The position numbers and the translations under genes were made by a program. A stretch of DNA of 64,000 bases from Hyaloscypha bicolor E (Eukaryota > Ascomycota > Leotiomycetes > Helotiales > Hyaloscyphaceae): NCBI RefSeq assembly GCF_002865645.1, contig NW_020194628.1, forward strand, positions 1,674,001-1,738,000, written 5' to 3'. This document shows, one piece after another, positions 23,764 through 34,982 of the stretch; within the stretch, counting starts at the first letter, position 1, and each line of letters starts with the position of its first letter. Under the pieces are notes generated by a model. That model did not search any database. It saw only the letters and a list, made by a program, of their open reading frames with translations, and was not told the origin of the DNA.

Positions 23764-24113
23764 CACAGCTCGAGCGCCTCATGAACTAAAGGCTACTCCT
23801 GCCAACACGATTACAGATACAGGGTGCGTATTAGATCAGCAAGCATGCATTATTGCTCGACATCCAATGCATAGGAAAATCTCAGCGTGAATCACTTTTC
23901 TCATCTAGTCTCTATTCACGTCACTCTGCCGTGCTGTTTCCCCAATTATTCATTACCGGCTGAAGTTCTAGTAATTTCCAAGCGCAAGTGCGTCTTCTGT
24001 CTCAAGTTATAAATACATCCTCTCAGCATTTCTCCTTCTAGATTTTCTGATCATCTTCAAAGCCGGCAGCCATTAAGACTTCATGTTCAACACTCAACCA
24101 AGAGAAGCCCAAT
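23764..24113. other. Promoter of the second tandem copy, itself duplicated
   Basis: Segments resemble the region before the first copy (22440-22689). Both contain GTGAATCA-TTTTCTC, a CAGCTGAA/CGGCTGAA stretch followed by TTCTAGT, and CTCAAGTTATAAA about 100-120 bases before the ATG. The duplication therefore took the promoter along. Confidence 0.55.
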
Positions 24114-25577
24114 ATGCCCGACTTTGACCAAACCCGGCCTCCATCAGCCTCCGACCGGGGCTACGGTCTCGAAGAGGTTGTGAACAACAGAGTAACCTCA
24201 CGCCCACAGTCCAACCGTCGAGGTTCATCTTCGCATAGGCGCCCCCCTGCTCCTCAACATCAGAGTTCTTCTAGCCAAAGCGGTTCGCAGGGATCCTCGC
24301 GCGACCGCCCGAGGAACAACAATGAAGACCAACCCTTCATAATCATACCAAACGCTCCGGAACCCCGGCACTCGTCATCTTCGGGCAACCCCTCATCCAG
24401 GTCTAGAATACGCAGCAGACTCTCTTCACTATTCACAAGCAAACCTTTCACCGAGGACCCTAACACAAGTCGAGTTCGTACCGAATATGCGCCGCTAGGA
24501 AACGAGCGCACACATCTCCATGGCATGGCCGTGCCTTCGGCTTTGCAGAGTGAGTTTGAACCTACGGTAGTCCCCCTCGCGACAAACAGCTCCATCCCAA
24601 CAGTCCTTGAAGGGACTGAGATTGCAGGGACAACACGAATCAAAACTGAGCATGCGCCTCTCGGAAACGAGCGCACACATCTCCATGGCATGGTGTTGCC
24701 TTCGCATTTGCAAAGCATGTTCGATCCTACCGTGGTCCCAGGTGCACCGGGAACGGTAAGCACTTCAAACCGTCGCAATTCCAGCCATAGGCCCAGTCTG
24801 AACAACAGGGCTGGCTCAAACGTCGAGCCCAGTCCGCACGGCACGCCGGGTACGCGGATCCCGGGACTGGTTCCAGCTTCCAAGTACGAGAGGGAACACG
24901 GGGGGCAGAGCTACCCTGCTCATTCATCTCTTGTATCCAGGCCACCAGCTCACGTACAGAGTATTTTCGAAAACGCTCAAGATCGAGAGATGGCGTCCAG
25001 GCAAACACAGATTGCGAGTATGCAGCCAGAGCAGAGGAAAGAGCAGAATAACTGGGCCCAGAAGATGATTCGAAAAGCCAGGATAAAGACGAGTGCCTGC
25101 CCTTCAGATTATAAATGGCAGAGAATCGAAGCACCGCCGGGGTATCAATGTGAAAAAGGCGGACATCTCGTGTCCGACGAGCTGATTGCCGAGGGCAAGG
25201 GTGGCATATTTGTGGTCCCTGGCGGAAAGAGAGACAGCAGGAAAACGGACATCCTCTGGGGACCGTATTACCAGGCGTCTGGCCGGGGAAAGGCGATGGT
25301 TTATGGGGGTGATCCGAACATACCTGCTCCTGAAGAGATTGATGAGAAAGGAAATATCATATTCAAACAGATGTGGAGACTATGCCCCAGTCTGAATGGC
25401 CCGCCTACAACACAAAGAGAAGTCGATAAGATCAATGAAGAGATTGAGAAACTGAGAGGCTCACGCAGGCGTGACTTGATCTTGGCGGATTTTGTACCTG
25501 GTGGGTTAGCATACGAAGGAAGGTTTTCGTATATAGGATCCAGGAAGCATGATCCATTCTATCGGGGTACTCGTTAA
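24114..25577 (+). CDS. Second copy of the unknown tandem family, intact
   Basis: A single exon encodes 487 residues. The N-terminal third is disordered and rich in Ser, Arg and Pro. Two direct repeats of about 35 residues follow, each built on R-x-(K/R)-TE-x-APLGNERTHLHGM, then PSxLQSxFxPTVVP. Then comes a helical DREMASRQTQIASMQPEQ stretch. The C-terminal module runs CPSDYKWQRIEAPPGYQC, SDELIAEGKGGIFVVPGGK, DILWGPYY, MWRLCPSLNGPPTTQREVDK. I recognise no enzyme or binding family. The two Cys and the Tyr/Trp/Gly-rich block suggest a small folded domain. The intact first half differs from copy one mainly by the extra repeat and the Ser/Arg-rich insertion. Confidence 0.85.
   Translation: MPDFDQTRPPSASDRGYGLEEVVNNRVTSRPQSNRRGSSSHRRPPAPQHQSSSSQSGSQGSSRDRPRNNNEDQPFIIIPNAPEPRHSSSSGNPSSRSRIRSRLSSLFTSKPFTEDPNTSRVRTEYAPLGNERTHLHGMAVPSALQSEFEPTVVPLATNSSIPTVLEGTEIAGTTRIKTEHAPLGNERTHLHGMVLPSHLQSMFDPTVVPGAPGTVSTSNRRNSSHRPSLNNRAGSNVEPSPHGTPGTRIPGLVPASKYEREHGGQSYPAHSSLVSRPPAHVQSIFENAQDREMASRQTQIASMQPEQRKEQNNWAQKMIRKARIKTSACPSDYKWQRIEAPPGYQCEKGGHLVSDELIAEGKGGIFVVPGGKRDSRKTDILWGPYYQASGRGKAMVYGGDPNIPAPEEIDEKGNIIFKQMWRLCPSLNGPPTTQREVDKINEEIEKLRGSRRRDLILADFVPGGLAYEGRFSYIGSRKHDPFYRGTR
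24470..24750 (+). repeat. Two direct repeats of about 105 bp in the tandem-family gene
   Basis: The two units begin near 24473 and 24648 and share the run CTNGGAAACGAGCGCACACATC followed by CCATGGCATGG. They encode the APLGNERTHLHGM repeats. A single diverged copy is present in the neighbouring paralogue (TEHAELFDNRRTFAQGL). Confidence 0.75.
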
Positions 25578-27233
25578 CTCGGGACAGCCCACCGCTTTAC
25601 TGACGATTCCCAGCTATCAACTAAATCAGCCTCTGTTCTCGCCCCAAGGCTCTAAACGCAGATATTCATCAGATTGAAGATAACCCAGTCATCATACTTC
25701 CAGACACCGAGTGCATGACTCTACTCGAATCATAGATGGGAATGTTTTACAGAAATGATAGGCATGGATGCGATGCCATGAGTGGCCGTTGAGGAAGACA
25801 TAGTCCTGGCGAAGCTTCCTGAATCAAAATAGTCACACAAATCCAATACATGAGTTTCAATGACCTCATCTTTGACTGTGCTTGCAAGATCCTGAACTTA
25901 AGCCTGCAGCCTTGGCCGTGTATATCCCATATAACCGCAAATGTAAGCCATAAAGCGGACTACGCGGCGAGGATTCATTCCGATGCCGAGCTGAAGCAAA
26001 AACGACTCGGGTCATATATATCAAAATAAGCATTTTTCTGTCACCAGCAACCCGAGCCTCTCACGAGATGGCATGTAAGTTAATCCGCACACCTCAATTT
26101 AGCAATAACTAACAACTTATAGCGACAACTAGCGCGCGGGCTCCACAAGGAGAAGACATGCTTCCCGTTGCAAATTAAAGGATCCAAACTAAAGGGGCGA
26201 CATCGAATCGAGCAAAATCTTATCCAGGGAGATTTTCGTAACTTGACACCCTATTCTGACCCGAGTCGACAGTCAGAATAGGTTGTCTTGTGAGCTTTTG
26301 CCACTCTGATCCTCGGCGCTAAGATAAATATCATTTTTTTGCAACCTTTTTGTGCCTCCCTCGCTTAAGGCAATGCCGAGGATATACTCTTTTCTTAACG
26401 GCGAGGCTGGGAAAGCGCGAGTTATATTAGCGAAGGAAACTTTTTTTTTTTGGGTCTCGCATCTTCAAATCATATTTCATTTGTTTAAGCGAGAGCTTGC
26501 TTAACTACTGCAGCAAAGGCGTTATGCGTCCCATTTCAATATCGAGTCATCGATAGTGTCCACTGATGGATATAATTGCTCTACGACACTTCCTCCCACG
26601 ACGTCGAGACCCAACACAACCCACCGAACGCGAGGCAAATTTGCCACCCATTGGTGAGCACGTGAGGGTACGTTGAAAGAAGTCGCTTTGTAGAGGGAGG
26701 GCGAGGCAAGGCTAGGGAAATGGCGAAGCAATGCAGATGCAAGGGAAAACGAGAAGACGCTAGCGAGACATATAAGGGAGGGCTAACAGAGATAGGTGGA
26801 GTTCCAGCTCCAAGTAGAAGAGAGGGCGAGGCTAATGAAAGAAGAAGACGGCAGACTGGCTCTCCAGACGATCACGAAGACGATAAGAGCCTGCGAATCT
26901 GAAGCTGTTCTCTTGACCAAGACTTGCACAGGCGATCTGGACCCAACAACTACGATTACGGACAAGACTCTCACCTTGCTTAGGAAGGCTCAAGAATATC
27001 TATCTTCTCAACCATCACGACGAAGGAGAAGGAGCCAGGGGAAGTGACCCCTTGATAGTGCCGCGTCTGTCCGAGAGCAGAAGCACGAATTATTGACGAA
27101 GCTGAGACAAATCCCATACTGCCTGGGAAGTAATAAGAAGCTCCACGCTCGGTTGAATATCTAAGTAAATACAAGAAGTTTACCAGAATTCAGGAACAGA
27201 GCTCTAGAGCTCGAAACAGTTGACGTATTCCAA
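25578..27233. other. Gene-poor stretch with a possible gene remnant
   Basis: No convincing gene. A frame ending at 27047 follows an intron-like end (GCTAAC, then ATAG before position 26794). It encodes a charged helical stretch (EERARLMKEEDGRLALQTIT) with no upstream ATG exon that I can connect, so it could be a remnant or chance. The hairpin at 26250 is listed separately. A T run near 26441 is simple sequence. Confidence 0.3.
26250..26282. repeat. Perfect 11-bp inverted repeat with 11-base loop
   Basis: CCTATTCTGAC (26250-26260) and its exact reverse complement GTCAGAATAGG (26272-26282) enclose CCGAGTCGACA. It sits in a gene-free stretch. It could form a cruciform or RNA hairpin, or be a dimeric protein site; no role can be assigned. 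Confidence 0.6.
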
Positions 27234-28833
27234 TTACGCCACAACACTGCCCGGGACGATATACTGCTTCTCCTTCTTGAATTGCGAAACAGTCGAATTT
27301 GTCAAGTTTAGGGTATCCATCACGATCTGCGGCGGTGTGAGACCCACCCACTGACCAACGGAGATGTCTGGCTATTATCAGCATATTGTCATCAACGAGA
27401 GGCAAGTTGATTCAACATACCAGAGAAATGATCAGCCTGCAACACCTCGATGAAAACCACATCGTCTTTCCCAACATTCTCAACATAATGGGTCATCGCC
27501 TTTGGGATATATCCTGTATCTCCCGCATGCTACAACACGTCGTTAGCAATCTCTCTCTTCGAACCGCACTCTAGCAAAACTCACATAATCGAAAGTCCTC
27601 GCATTGCCTTGCGCAGCATAAATGCCAATCCTCGCACTTCCCGCCACAAAGAAGTTCCACTCATCACTCGTCGTATGCCAATGGATTTCCCTGAGGGCGC
27701 CCGGCTTCACCGTCACAACTGCGGCACTAAACTTACTAGCAATCGGGAAGATCGTCGGGTCAATGACTTTCACCGATCCGCCGGCGGTCTCATGGTCGTT
27801 TGCTTTTTGCGATAGATGGTAGGTGTACGATTGTGCGGTGGGCACGAGACCCGCAGACCCGACGACGTTTTGGGTGCTGATGTCGGCGGAAGCTTTGGTG
27901 CCGGGGAAGATGAACAGTTCGCCCGCCGGGATGTTGTCCCAGGCTGAGAGGGGGAGGTCGAAGTTTTTCGAGAGGATTTCTTTCTGTTTGCCGTTAGGAG
28001 GGAGCAGTTGGGGGAACAGAGGGACGCACTGGGTTGTGTGCAAAGACTTCGGAGGCGAGGAAGGTATTGTCTTCTGAGAAGCTTCCGTCGTCGAAGACGA
28101 GAAGAAACTCCACGCCACCTTTCAACCCTTGGAGGGAATGCGGCACGCCTCTGTACAGGTAAGCTTGGAATAAGGAAGGGGGGACTTCTTTTGCTTACGG
28201 CGGGAAGAACCACACATCCCCGGCATTCAAATCATCCACAAACGTCTGCCCTTCCTCATTCACAGCCTCAACTCGCACACTACCATTCAACACATAGCTC
28301 CACTCAGCCGCCTTATGCCAATGCAATTCTCTATACGCTCCCTCTTCTAACCTCATATCCACACCTGCCATTTCCGTGGCGGCTGGTATATTATCAACAT
28401 TCTGCTGCCGCGACCATCCCGCTCTCCCAAGCCCCAACTTCATGTGACTAAGACCCATAGGCCACTGCGCATTCGAAACACCACCATGATCCGTCCCCGG
28501 CGGGGCAAGTTTATCCGGGTTCAGAATATCATATTCCTCTGTCCTTGGACCTGGATCAGTCCCGCCTTTGCTGCCGCGGATCGGTTGCGGGTGTGCTTGG
28601 TTGTTGAAGTCTAGGAAGGCGCCGATGACTGCAGTGTCGGTTTGCCCTGGTACGAGAGTGTAGGAAATGTCATCGGTATCTTCGTTGATGACTTTGTTGG
28701 CCGCATTGTAGCCTAGGAGAGATGAGGGGGGTGCTGCAGAGGCGGTGCCCGTTGGAGCGGAGAAAGTGAGGTTGGTGAAGCTAGCCATAGCAAGCAAGAT
28801 GCTGGAGAGCTTGAGATGGTATCGAGGGGCCAT
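27234..28833 (-). CDS. Secreted bicupin oxalate decarboxylase
   Basis: Five exons (28199..28833, 28030..28150, 27585..27983, 27421..27529, 27234..27367) encode 465 residues. The first in-frame ATG, at 28833, gives a signal peptide (LSSILLAMASFTNLTFSAPTG). Cupin 1 holds GAYRELHWHKAAEWSYVLNG and GDVWFFPPGVPHSLQG; cupin 2 holds GALREIHWHTTSDEWNFFVAG and AGDTGYIPKAMTHYVENVG. Both therefore keep the His-x-His, Glu and distal His set that binds Mn. EFLLVFDDGSFSEDNTF is typical of the family. The enzyme splits oxalate into formate and CO2, and fungi use it to control extracellular oxalate and pH. Apparent stops between the cupins are intronic. The neighbouring regulator gene (29910) shares its strand; a link is inference. 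Confidence 0.95.
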
Positions 28834-29909
28834 CGTGCAGGTATTGAAGTCGTTCAAGCTTCAATGGATGGTCAATGGCACCGAGGTGAGCTGAAGAAAT
28901 CTTTGGGGAGATTATCTCTCTTATGTCCCTTCGTCTGAAGCTCAACGCAAGATCGGATTGTCCTCATCTCCTCTCCGCAATAAAATATCGGAGTATACCC
29001 CAAATCAATCATAGGCATCCTCTCCTCGGCCCTGAGATACACCTCTCACGTCGGCCGGCGAGGCACCCCGCACATACATTCCCCTGACAATTATCCCGCC
29101 ACTATCAACATCCCTATCTTCGAATCTGTGGAATTGTAAATAGCCTGCGGCGATAGCTCGGGTATGTTTTGGTGTTTTTGTGGAGGAACGGGAGAGCGGT
29201 AGTTGGGAGGTAGGGGTGGTAAGCATCTTGTCATACAAAGCGTGACCTCGCTTGACGGAAGGATGCAAGCGGTGTATTCTTATTTGTGTGGTGAGGGCAG
29301 CCCCGAAAGAATCTTGAATTGGGACGCTAGGGTTTGGAGGGGCCAGCTTCCTAAATGGAAGAAGCTTGAAAGCTTGCCCGCGTGCCGTGCGACCCCGCAT
29401 ATGATATAATTAGACCCGGTGTGGCTTCCGGGAATGGCGCTGGAGTGGGCTACTGTACCCCTGGCAACTTTCAGGGGGGTTGAGTGGAGAACGTGTTTAC
29501 CATGATCCAATCCGCAAAAAGTCAACAGAACAACATAAATAATGCAAGCTGCTATCTGCTCAGGAACTGCAAAGAGAATAGACACTTCTAAAACGCGTTT
29601 CTTTTGAATCGCTCGGACACGTGGGGTTCATGACTTGTAGGACTTGAAATGGACCTTGTCTGGTTGAGTTATATGCGTGATATTCGAGTGATTGAGGGGG
29701 GATCTTCTAGGTATGCCTCGATGCAACTCTGTCTCAGGGATCTCCCTCGGACATAGCTCGCAGTCCCCGGCGATATGTCGCTGCTGTACCCTTGGTTGAG
29801 AACGCCGGCCATACTCCATACCCGCAATAACGCCTTTAACCCCGCCCCCCGCATCACTCCCGCGACCATCTGACCAGCTAACCGATGGAAAAAGTAATCC
29901 CCCTGCGCC
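28834..29909. other. Intergenic, promoter of the oxalate decarboxylase
   Basis: Only short unsupported frames. It holds the promoter of the decarboxylase and the 3' flank of the regulator that ends at 29910. Confidence 0.45.
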
Positions 29910-32728
29910 TCAAAGTGGCCATTCTTTTTCAAGGTCAAAGCTGCTGGTCCCATTCATGAAGTTTGCATTAGGGTCCGGGAGAGAGAAATTAGTATCGAAA
30001 TTCCAGAGCTCTGGAGGTGTGTCTCCTTCAGCGAGATTTGTATTGAAGGTATTGTCCCATAGTTCCTGCAATACATGGTTTAGTGCTTAGTCCAAAAAGA
30101 GAATGGCGCGTCGAGAAAGTTCTTACCCAGTCTAGCTCCATTGTATCCATGCTACTCATGTTCTGGGGAAATTGCGGAGGGCCCGATGATGTATGGTTTG
30201 GTGGAGTCGAGATAGGAGGGGTCATCCACTGGATTCCTATGTTTGCTGAATTCTGAATGTTCTGCGGTGACTGCCGAACTGGCGTGTACATCGCTAGAAA
30301 TAGACAATTAGAGCCAAGCCAATGTTACCGCGGCTGACAGACTCACATAAAGATGGCGCGCCAGCGGTATAGGCTAGTTTGAAGGCCTCTTGACGAATGC
30401 CATTTGCGCTTGGAGCGGCAGGACTCGGCACTCTCGCTAGCATAGCTTTGAGAGCCTTCGCGACTTTCTTAGCATCCTTCGAGGTAGTACTCATCTCCTC
30501 CCATATGAGGTAGGATCTTTGCAAATCCCGAAGTATATCATCCCTCGACCATTGGACTCGAATCCCAGTATCAGTCTGCATGTTGGCTTGTTCTGCCTCT
30601 TCAGCTGCAAGGGAATAACCCAAGTAGAGGCAAAGAAGCATAGCTGCAAGTAAAAAGTCGTGAGTTATTAGAGACGATGTCTTCCACTTGTGATCGTGCA
30701 ATGCTTTTCCTGGAGCTGTCTCGTCATTTATCATGATTTGAGTTTGCAGAATCCGCATTGAAGCATCGAGACAAGTTTTCATCGAATATGGGTATGGATA
30801 AATCGCCGTAGATTTCTTCGGGAAGAACCATTTCCTATGTAGAACGCACCGAGCTTTCTGGAATGTAAGGTCAATGGAAAATTTCCGGATTCTATCTTGT
30901 AGTACACCTGAGTTCAAGTCTTCGATCGTCAGAACCTTCAGTGATTCAGGAAGCCGTGCTTGGCTTTCATGAAGAAGTTTATCCAGTCTCATAACTTCCT
31001 CGTAGGAGATTGGATTTGTCGAGTTAGATTGATCAACAATCATTCCGAAGACATTTGTTGTGTTGTGCTTAGCATTCGAATATACAATGGACGTCAGCTC
31101 ATTATTTGGCCTTGCTGGTGGAAGCTGGGTTGTGTTCTCATCAAAGTCTTCGTCTAGCAAGTTCCGTGGTTCCTGAGTATCAAATGAATTGTCCCTAATC
31201 ATCCGAGGGAGTCCGACCTGCAAGGAATTGATGAGATCGAGGTGAACAATCATATGCCAGAGTCGACGCTGTATCTCTCCTCGAAACGCTGAGATTTTGG
31301 GGAAGTGAGAGGCATCTCGATGGTAGCCTAGTCTCATAGCTGCTCTGACAACAAGGCTAAATACCATCCACGTGCCAAATTGAGCATCGGAGCTTCGAAA
31401 ATGATCGGAGACATAGTAAAGCAGGAGGGTTTCTACAGTATAGGGCCCGGGTTCAGTGTAGTTTCCGAGTACCAAACATTGAACTGTCTTCTCACGGTAG
31501 TTGTTAATTGCATCTTCAGGGTCTCGGATTGCCTGTTCAGTCAGGATGCCTGAGAGAGACTTATTTGACAGCGTCCAAAACTGTACCGAAAGTGACAGGA
31601 CGCAGAAGAGCAAGCCGATCCACATTATTGGCATGGCCGAAGGATTGACCCAAAATCTCTTGTACTGATATATGGTCAGTTCATGTCAACAATGGCAGGG
31701 GGAGAGGAGCTCACTTCTCTCATAAAGCTTGGAACATGAAACAAGGCTGTATCGCTCTCAGTTTAATTCAAGCCAGACATGAGGCCAAACTCACCGCATC
31801 CCATATCTGGGACCGACAGAAATTCCGTCACTAGAACATCCATGACAGAACGTGACGGCAGCGCCGCCATAATTTCGGCCCTGGTAGCAGACCGGACGGC
31901 GCCGACTAGTAAATCGGGTCCCTGTGTGCCTAGGGCAGGATTAGTCTCCTTTTGAGGGGCTTCTGTGACTCCTAGATGATCTTTCAGGAGAGAAATCTAT
32001 TGAAGTCAACGGAAGAATCGGCGGCGTGGTCAAGGATTTCACTGACATTGTCAAGAATAGCGGCCCAGTGACTCTGGCCCACATAGTTTAATTGGTTGTC
32101 TTCAATGCTGATTCGCCCAAAGGATTCTTCAGTGTCCACAGCGCTGTTGGCGACTTGATCAGATGACGGGGTGGTTGCATTCGACGAAGTTGATATGGTC
32201 GATTCATCGGGCGTGATGGGTGGTTGTGGTTTGCTAGATAGCGCTGAATTCTTGGCGGTCCTGTTCATCAAAGAGATCACCAGTTCTTCCAGATGTCGAA
32301 CCTGACTTTGGACATCTTTGGGTGCATTGCTTGACTTCGAGACTTGGGAAGATCTCTCCCGCTGTCCATGAACGTAAGTACACGTTGAAGCTGAGTTTCG
32401 TTTCACACAGCTAGACCCTTTTAGCTCAAAAGCGAGGGGACTCGAGGACACCGCAACCTACTTCTCGCACGGCAGTTGACGGTCGCATTTCAACCTAATG
32501 AGATGTATTAGCGCCGAAGGATGTCATGAGAATTCGAAAAGGGGTTCATGAGGACCAGCAAGGGCGGCCGACCACGGGGAATTCAGATGAACCAGGAACC
32601 TACTTTCGGTTTCGGCAGAATGTACAAGACAGTTGTGGCTTGAATCTCTGCTTGCTGGACTTCGTTGGTTGCTGCGACTGTACTCCCTCTGCAGGAGATC
32701 CACTCTCCGATGTTGAAATGGCTTGCAT
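29910..32728 (-). CDS. Zn2Cys6 transcription factor, eight exons
   Basis: Exons 32604..32728, 32462..32494, 32047..32410, 31795..31996, 31715..31746, 30347..31664, 30127..30293 and 29910..30065 join to 798 residues. Two introns fall inside the zinc cluster, which reads LSCTFCRNRK, LKCDRQLPCEN, CVKRNSASTCTYVHG. A heptad-like stretch follows (VQSQVRHLEELVISLMNR), then the fungal middle homology region (ALFHVPSFMREYKRFW; FGTWMVFSLVVRAAMRLGYHRDASHF, split here by description only; RRLWHMIVHLDLINSLQVGLP). The C-terminus is acidic and aromatic (ELDWELWDNTFNTNLAEGDT). Presumed nuclear regulator. It lies between the oxalate decarboxylase and an AflR-like regulator; its targets are unknown. Confidence 0.9.
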
Positions 32729-33455
32729 GGCGGAACTGAGGGCGAAGTGCGACCGTCCGCGAGAGTGTATCCGATGGAGAAGCTTTAAGCTCCGATATGA
32801 GGGGGAAGAAATGCCTCTGATAAGGCTGAAGAAGCTTCGCTAATGGAATTGCGTTGCAGTTGCCTGAAAGCATGGATAAAAGCCGATCGTCCGCTCGGAC
32901 GGGAGGTGTGTCGCCCAATAGGAGAGCGTAATTTTGAGTTCTTGGCAAGGGTTGGCCCCACTTATATCCGACGCTCCGTTGCCCAAGGTCCGCTGTGCGT
33001 CAGCAGCCTGCAGGTAGAGTGACATGCTGACATACACCCCTATCTCTGTGCCCGTCATAACTGACTGAAGTTTAATCGGCATCCATGGATCCAGCTCGTC
33101 GGATCAGATTCCTGTGCGAAAGAAGATTCATAAATGGTATTTTTGTCTTCAGAGATAGAGGCTATCGGAGTTTGAAGTTGAAGGCAAGGAAATCAGCACC
33201 CTGCATCATGAGAATCTCCTCATTAGGCTTCCAGGGAGAGCACACGAACCAGTTTGACATCATATTTAGAGTCCTTTTGGTGTCATGTTACCAAACCAAT
33301 ATTAGGACTCTGTCTGTCTGCACGCCAAGATTTGCACAAGGAACATCCCTGATTTGATAATACCTGAGTTTGAGCAGGTATCATTGCAAGTTCTGTGGTA
33401 GTGGAACTCCCTTTTGACTACGCCAATCTTCGGTCTGGCTTGTAAATGCTACATC
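32729..33455. other. Intergenic between two regulator genes
   Basis: Promoter side of the eight-exon regulator and 3' flank of the AflR-like gene. No supported coding frame. Confidence 0.5.
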
Positions 33456-34982
33456 TCAAGCAAGGTGTCCGGTTTGGAACATCAATATCCTCATAGCCCC
33501 AAGTTCCTGCGACATATTGCTTGCTCGAGCTTTCACGTTCTCAGCAGCAGCTCGAGTCAGTGCTAAAGGATCGTCGCTCGGGCTTCCATTTGAAGAATCG
33601 CTCTCGGGAGTGCCTTCAGGCTCTCTAACCTCCGAAGCCAGGTCGGCAGCATAGTTGAATAGTCGCGATGCAAATTGGACCAAGAGGAGCATCTGCATAG
33701 GCACCGCAGCTGACGGAGGTGGTGCAAAATCACCGATCTTTAGTTGAGGCACCGCTAATGTTGCTTGCTGTGGTGGTTTTACAACGCCTCGTTCGCCGAA
33801 ACAGATCTTCATGTGTTGGAATAGAGCTTCATAGATACTTATGAGGCGCAAGTGGCAGGATAGAATAAGGAGAATGGCAGAGTGATCCAGGCTCTGTATA
33901 GCACGTTTATATGATGAAGTTGTCGAGCTTGCCGATGGATGCTGAGCAGTTTCAAAGTTCGTGTTTGACATCCTGTCGGATGACCAGGTAGAACTTGCAT
34001 TCGAGAACTGGGATGTCAGGTGTGGTAGGAATGCACTGAGAAATGCCGGGTACATATCGATCAGGTTCTGAGTGAGACGAAGGGTCTCGTCGACACGATA
34101 CTTGGAATAGTCCTGACAACCCTGTGTGGCTTGGTAGACTCCATCGTCTCCCATATCTGCCAGAGGAGGATCGTAAATGGTCATCGGAGGAATAGTATTG
34201 CTGTGCTCAAAGAGATCTGTGCTGAGTTGCGATAACTTGCGAATGCAATCGCTTTCTGAATGAGAATCCAGTGACTCAAAACTTAAATGGTCATGGATCG
34301 AATAGCCATATAAACCAAGAGAGCTCGGCTGTGCAGGTAGATTTTCGGCAAGGTTTGATGTATTCTTGATGGTTCGACTCATATTAGCTTCCTTTCTTGC
34401 TTGAATCATGCAATCGACCCTCTTTGGTGGTGGCTCATTAAAAGTGTTTGGCCATTGGCCAGTGGCATCCATGGGTAAGAATGGGGTCTGGCCAGCCAGG
34501 TTCAAGTCATCGAATGTAGAGTCTGGGAGGGTTTGAAATGACGGCAATGGATTTGACATCCAGTCATTCATCACATCTTCTGGCGATGTGTCGACTTGGA
34601 CAGAGCCTGAGAGCATGAAGTCCTGGTCGAAGACTGCACGTGATTTAGATCTCATTCTATGTGACCAGTGGGCACATTACTTACTGATTGACTCTTGTCT
34701 TTCAATTGAGCTCTGGATACGTTGTCTCTTCCGAAGAGATGAGCCGATATTGCTTCCTGTGGTTTCGCTTTGTGCATTTGATGCCAGAGACAACGCCGAC
34801 CTTTCATCTGCTTCAAGGTCTCCCTCGAGGACCTTTTTCTGCCGGAAAGGACTGAAGACACACGGCGTTCGGGCTTTCTGACAACGGTCGCAGACATCTT
34901 GGCCTGGCTTCCGAGGACAGCGAATCTTCTGTAAGTGGCACCGATCGCAGGCGGCACGCCGGCGGATGGACTCTTCGGCCAT
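33456..34982 (-). CDS. AflR-type Zn2Cys6 transcription factor
   Basis: Two exons, 34685..34982 and 33456..34633, with a GTAAGT/CAG intron, encode 491 residues. The zinc cluster is N-terminal ([20 protein letters not shown], then [20 protein letters not shown]). It has the short arginine-rich lead and PxxxG linker of the AflR class, whose best-known members control metabolite clusters. A basic stretch ([12 protein letters not shown]) follows, and the C-terminal half is helical ([40 protein letters not shown]). The ATG at 34982 is the first true ATG; the open frame upstream begins with TTG. Next to it is a dead MFS transporter, which may be the remains of a former target (inference). Confidence 0.88.

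Noticed and set aside
27984..28029. Stops between the two cupin domains suggesting a broken oxalate decarboxylase
   Set aside because: A GTGCGT donor, CCTAAC branch and CAG acceptor give a 46-nt intron that joins AHNP to KEILSKNF in frame.
31984..32046. An apparent in-frame end of the eight-exon regulator at TGA
   Set aside because: A GTCAGT donor at 32046 and an AATAG acceptor at 31997 remove it and restore the conserved LDN-ISLLKDHLG frame.
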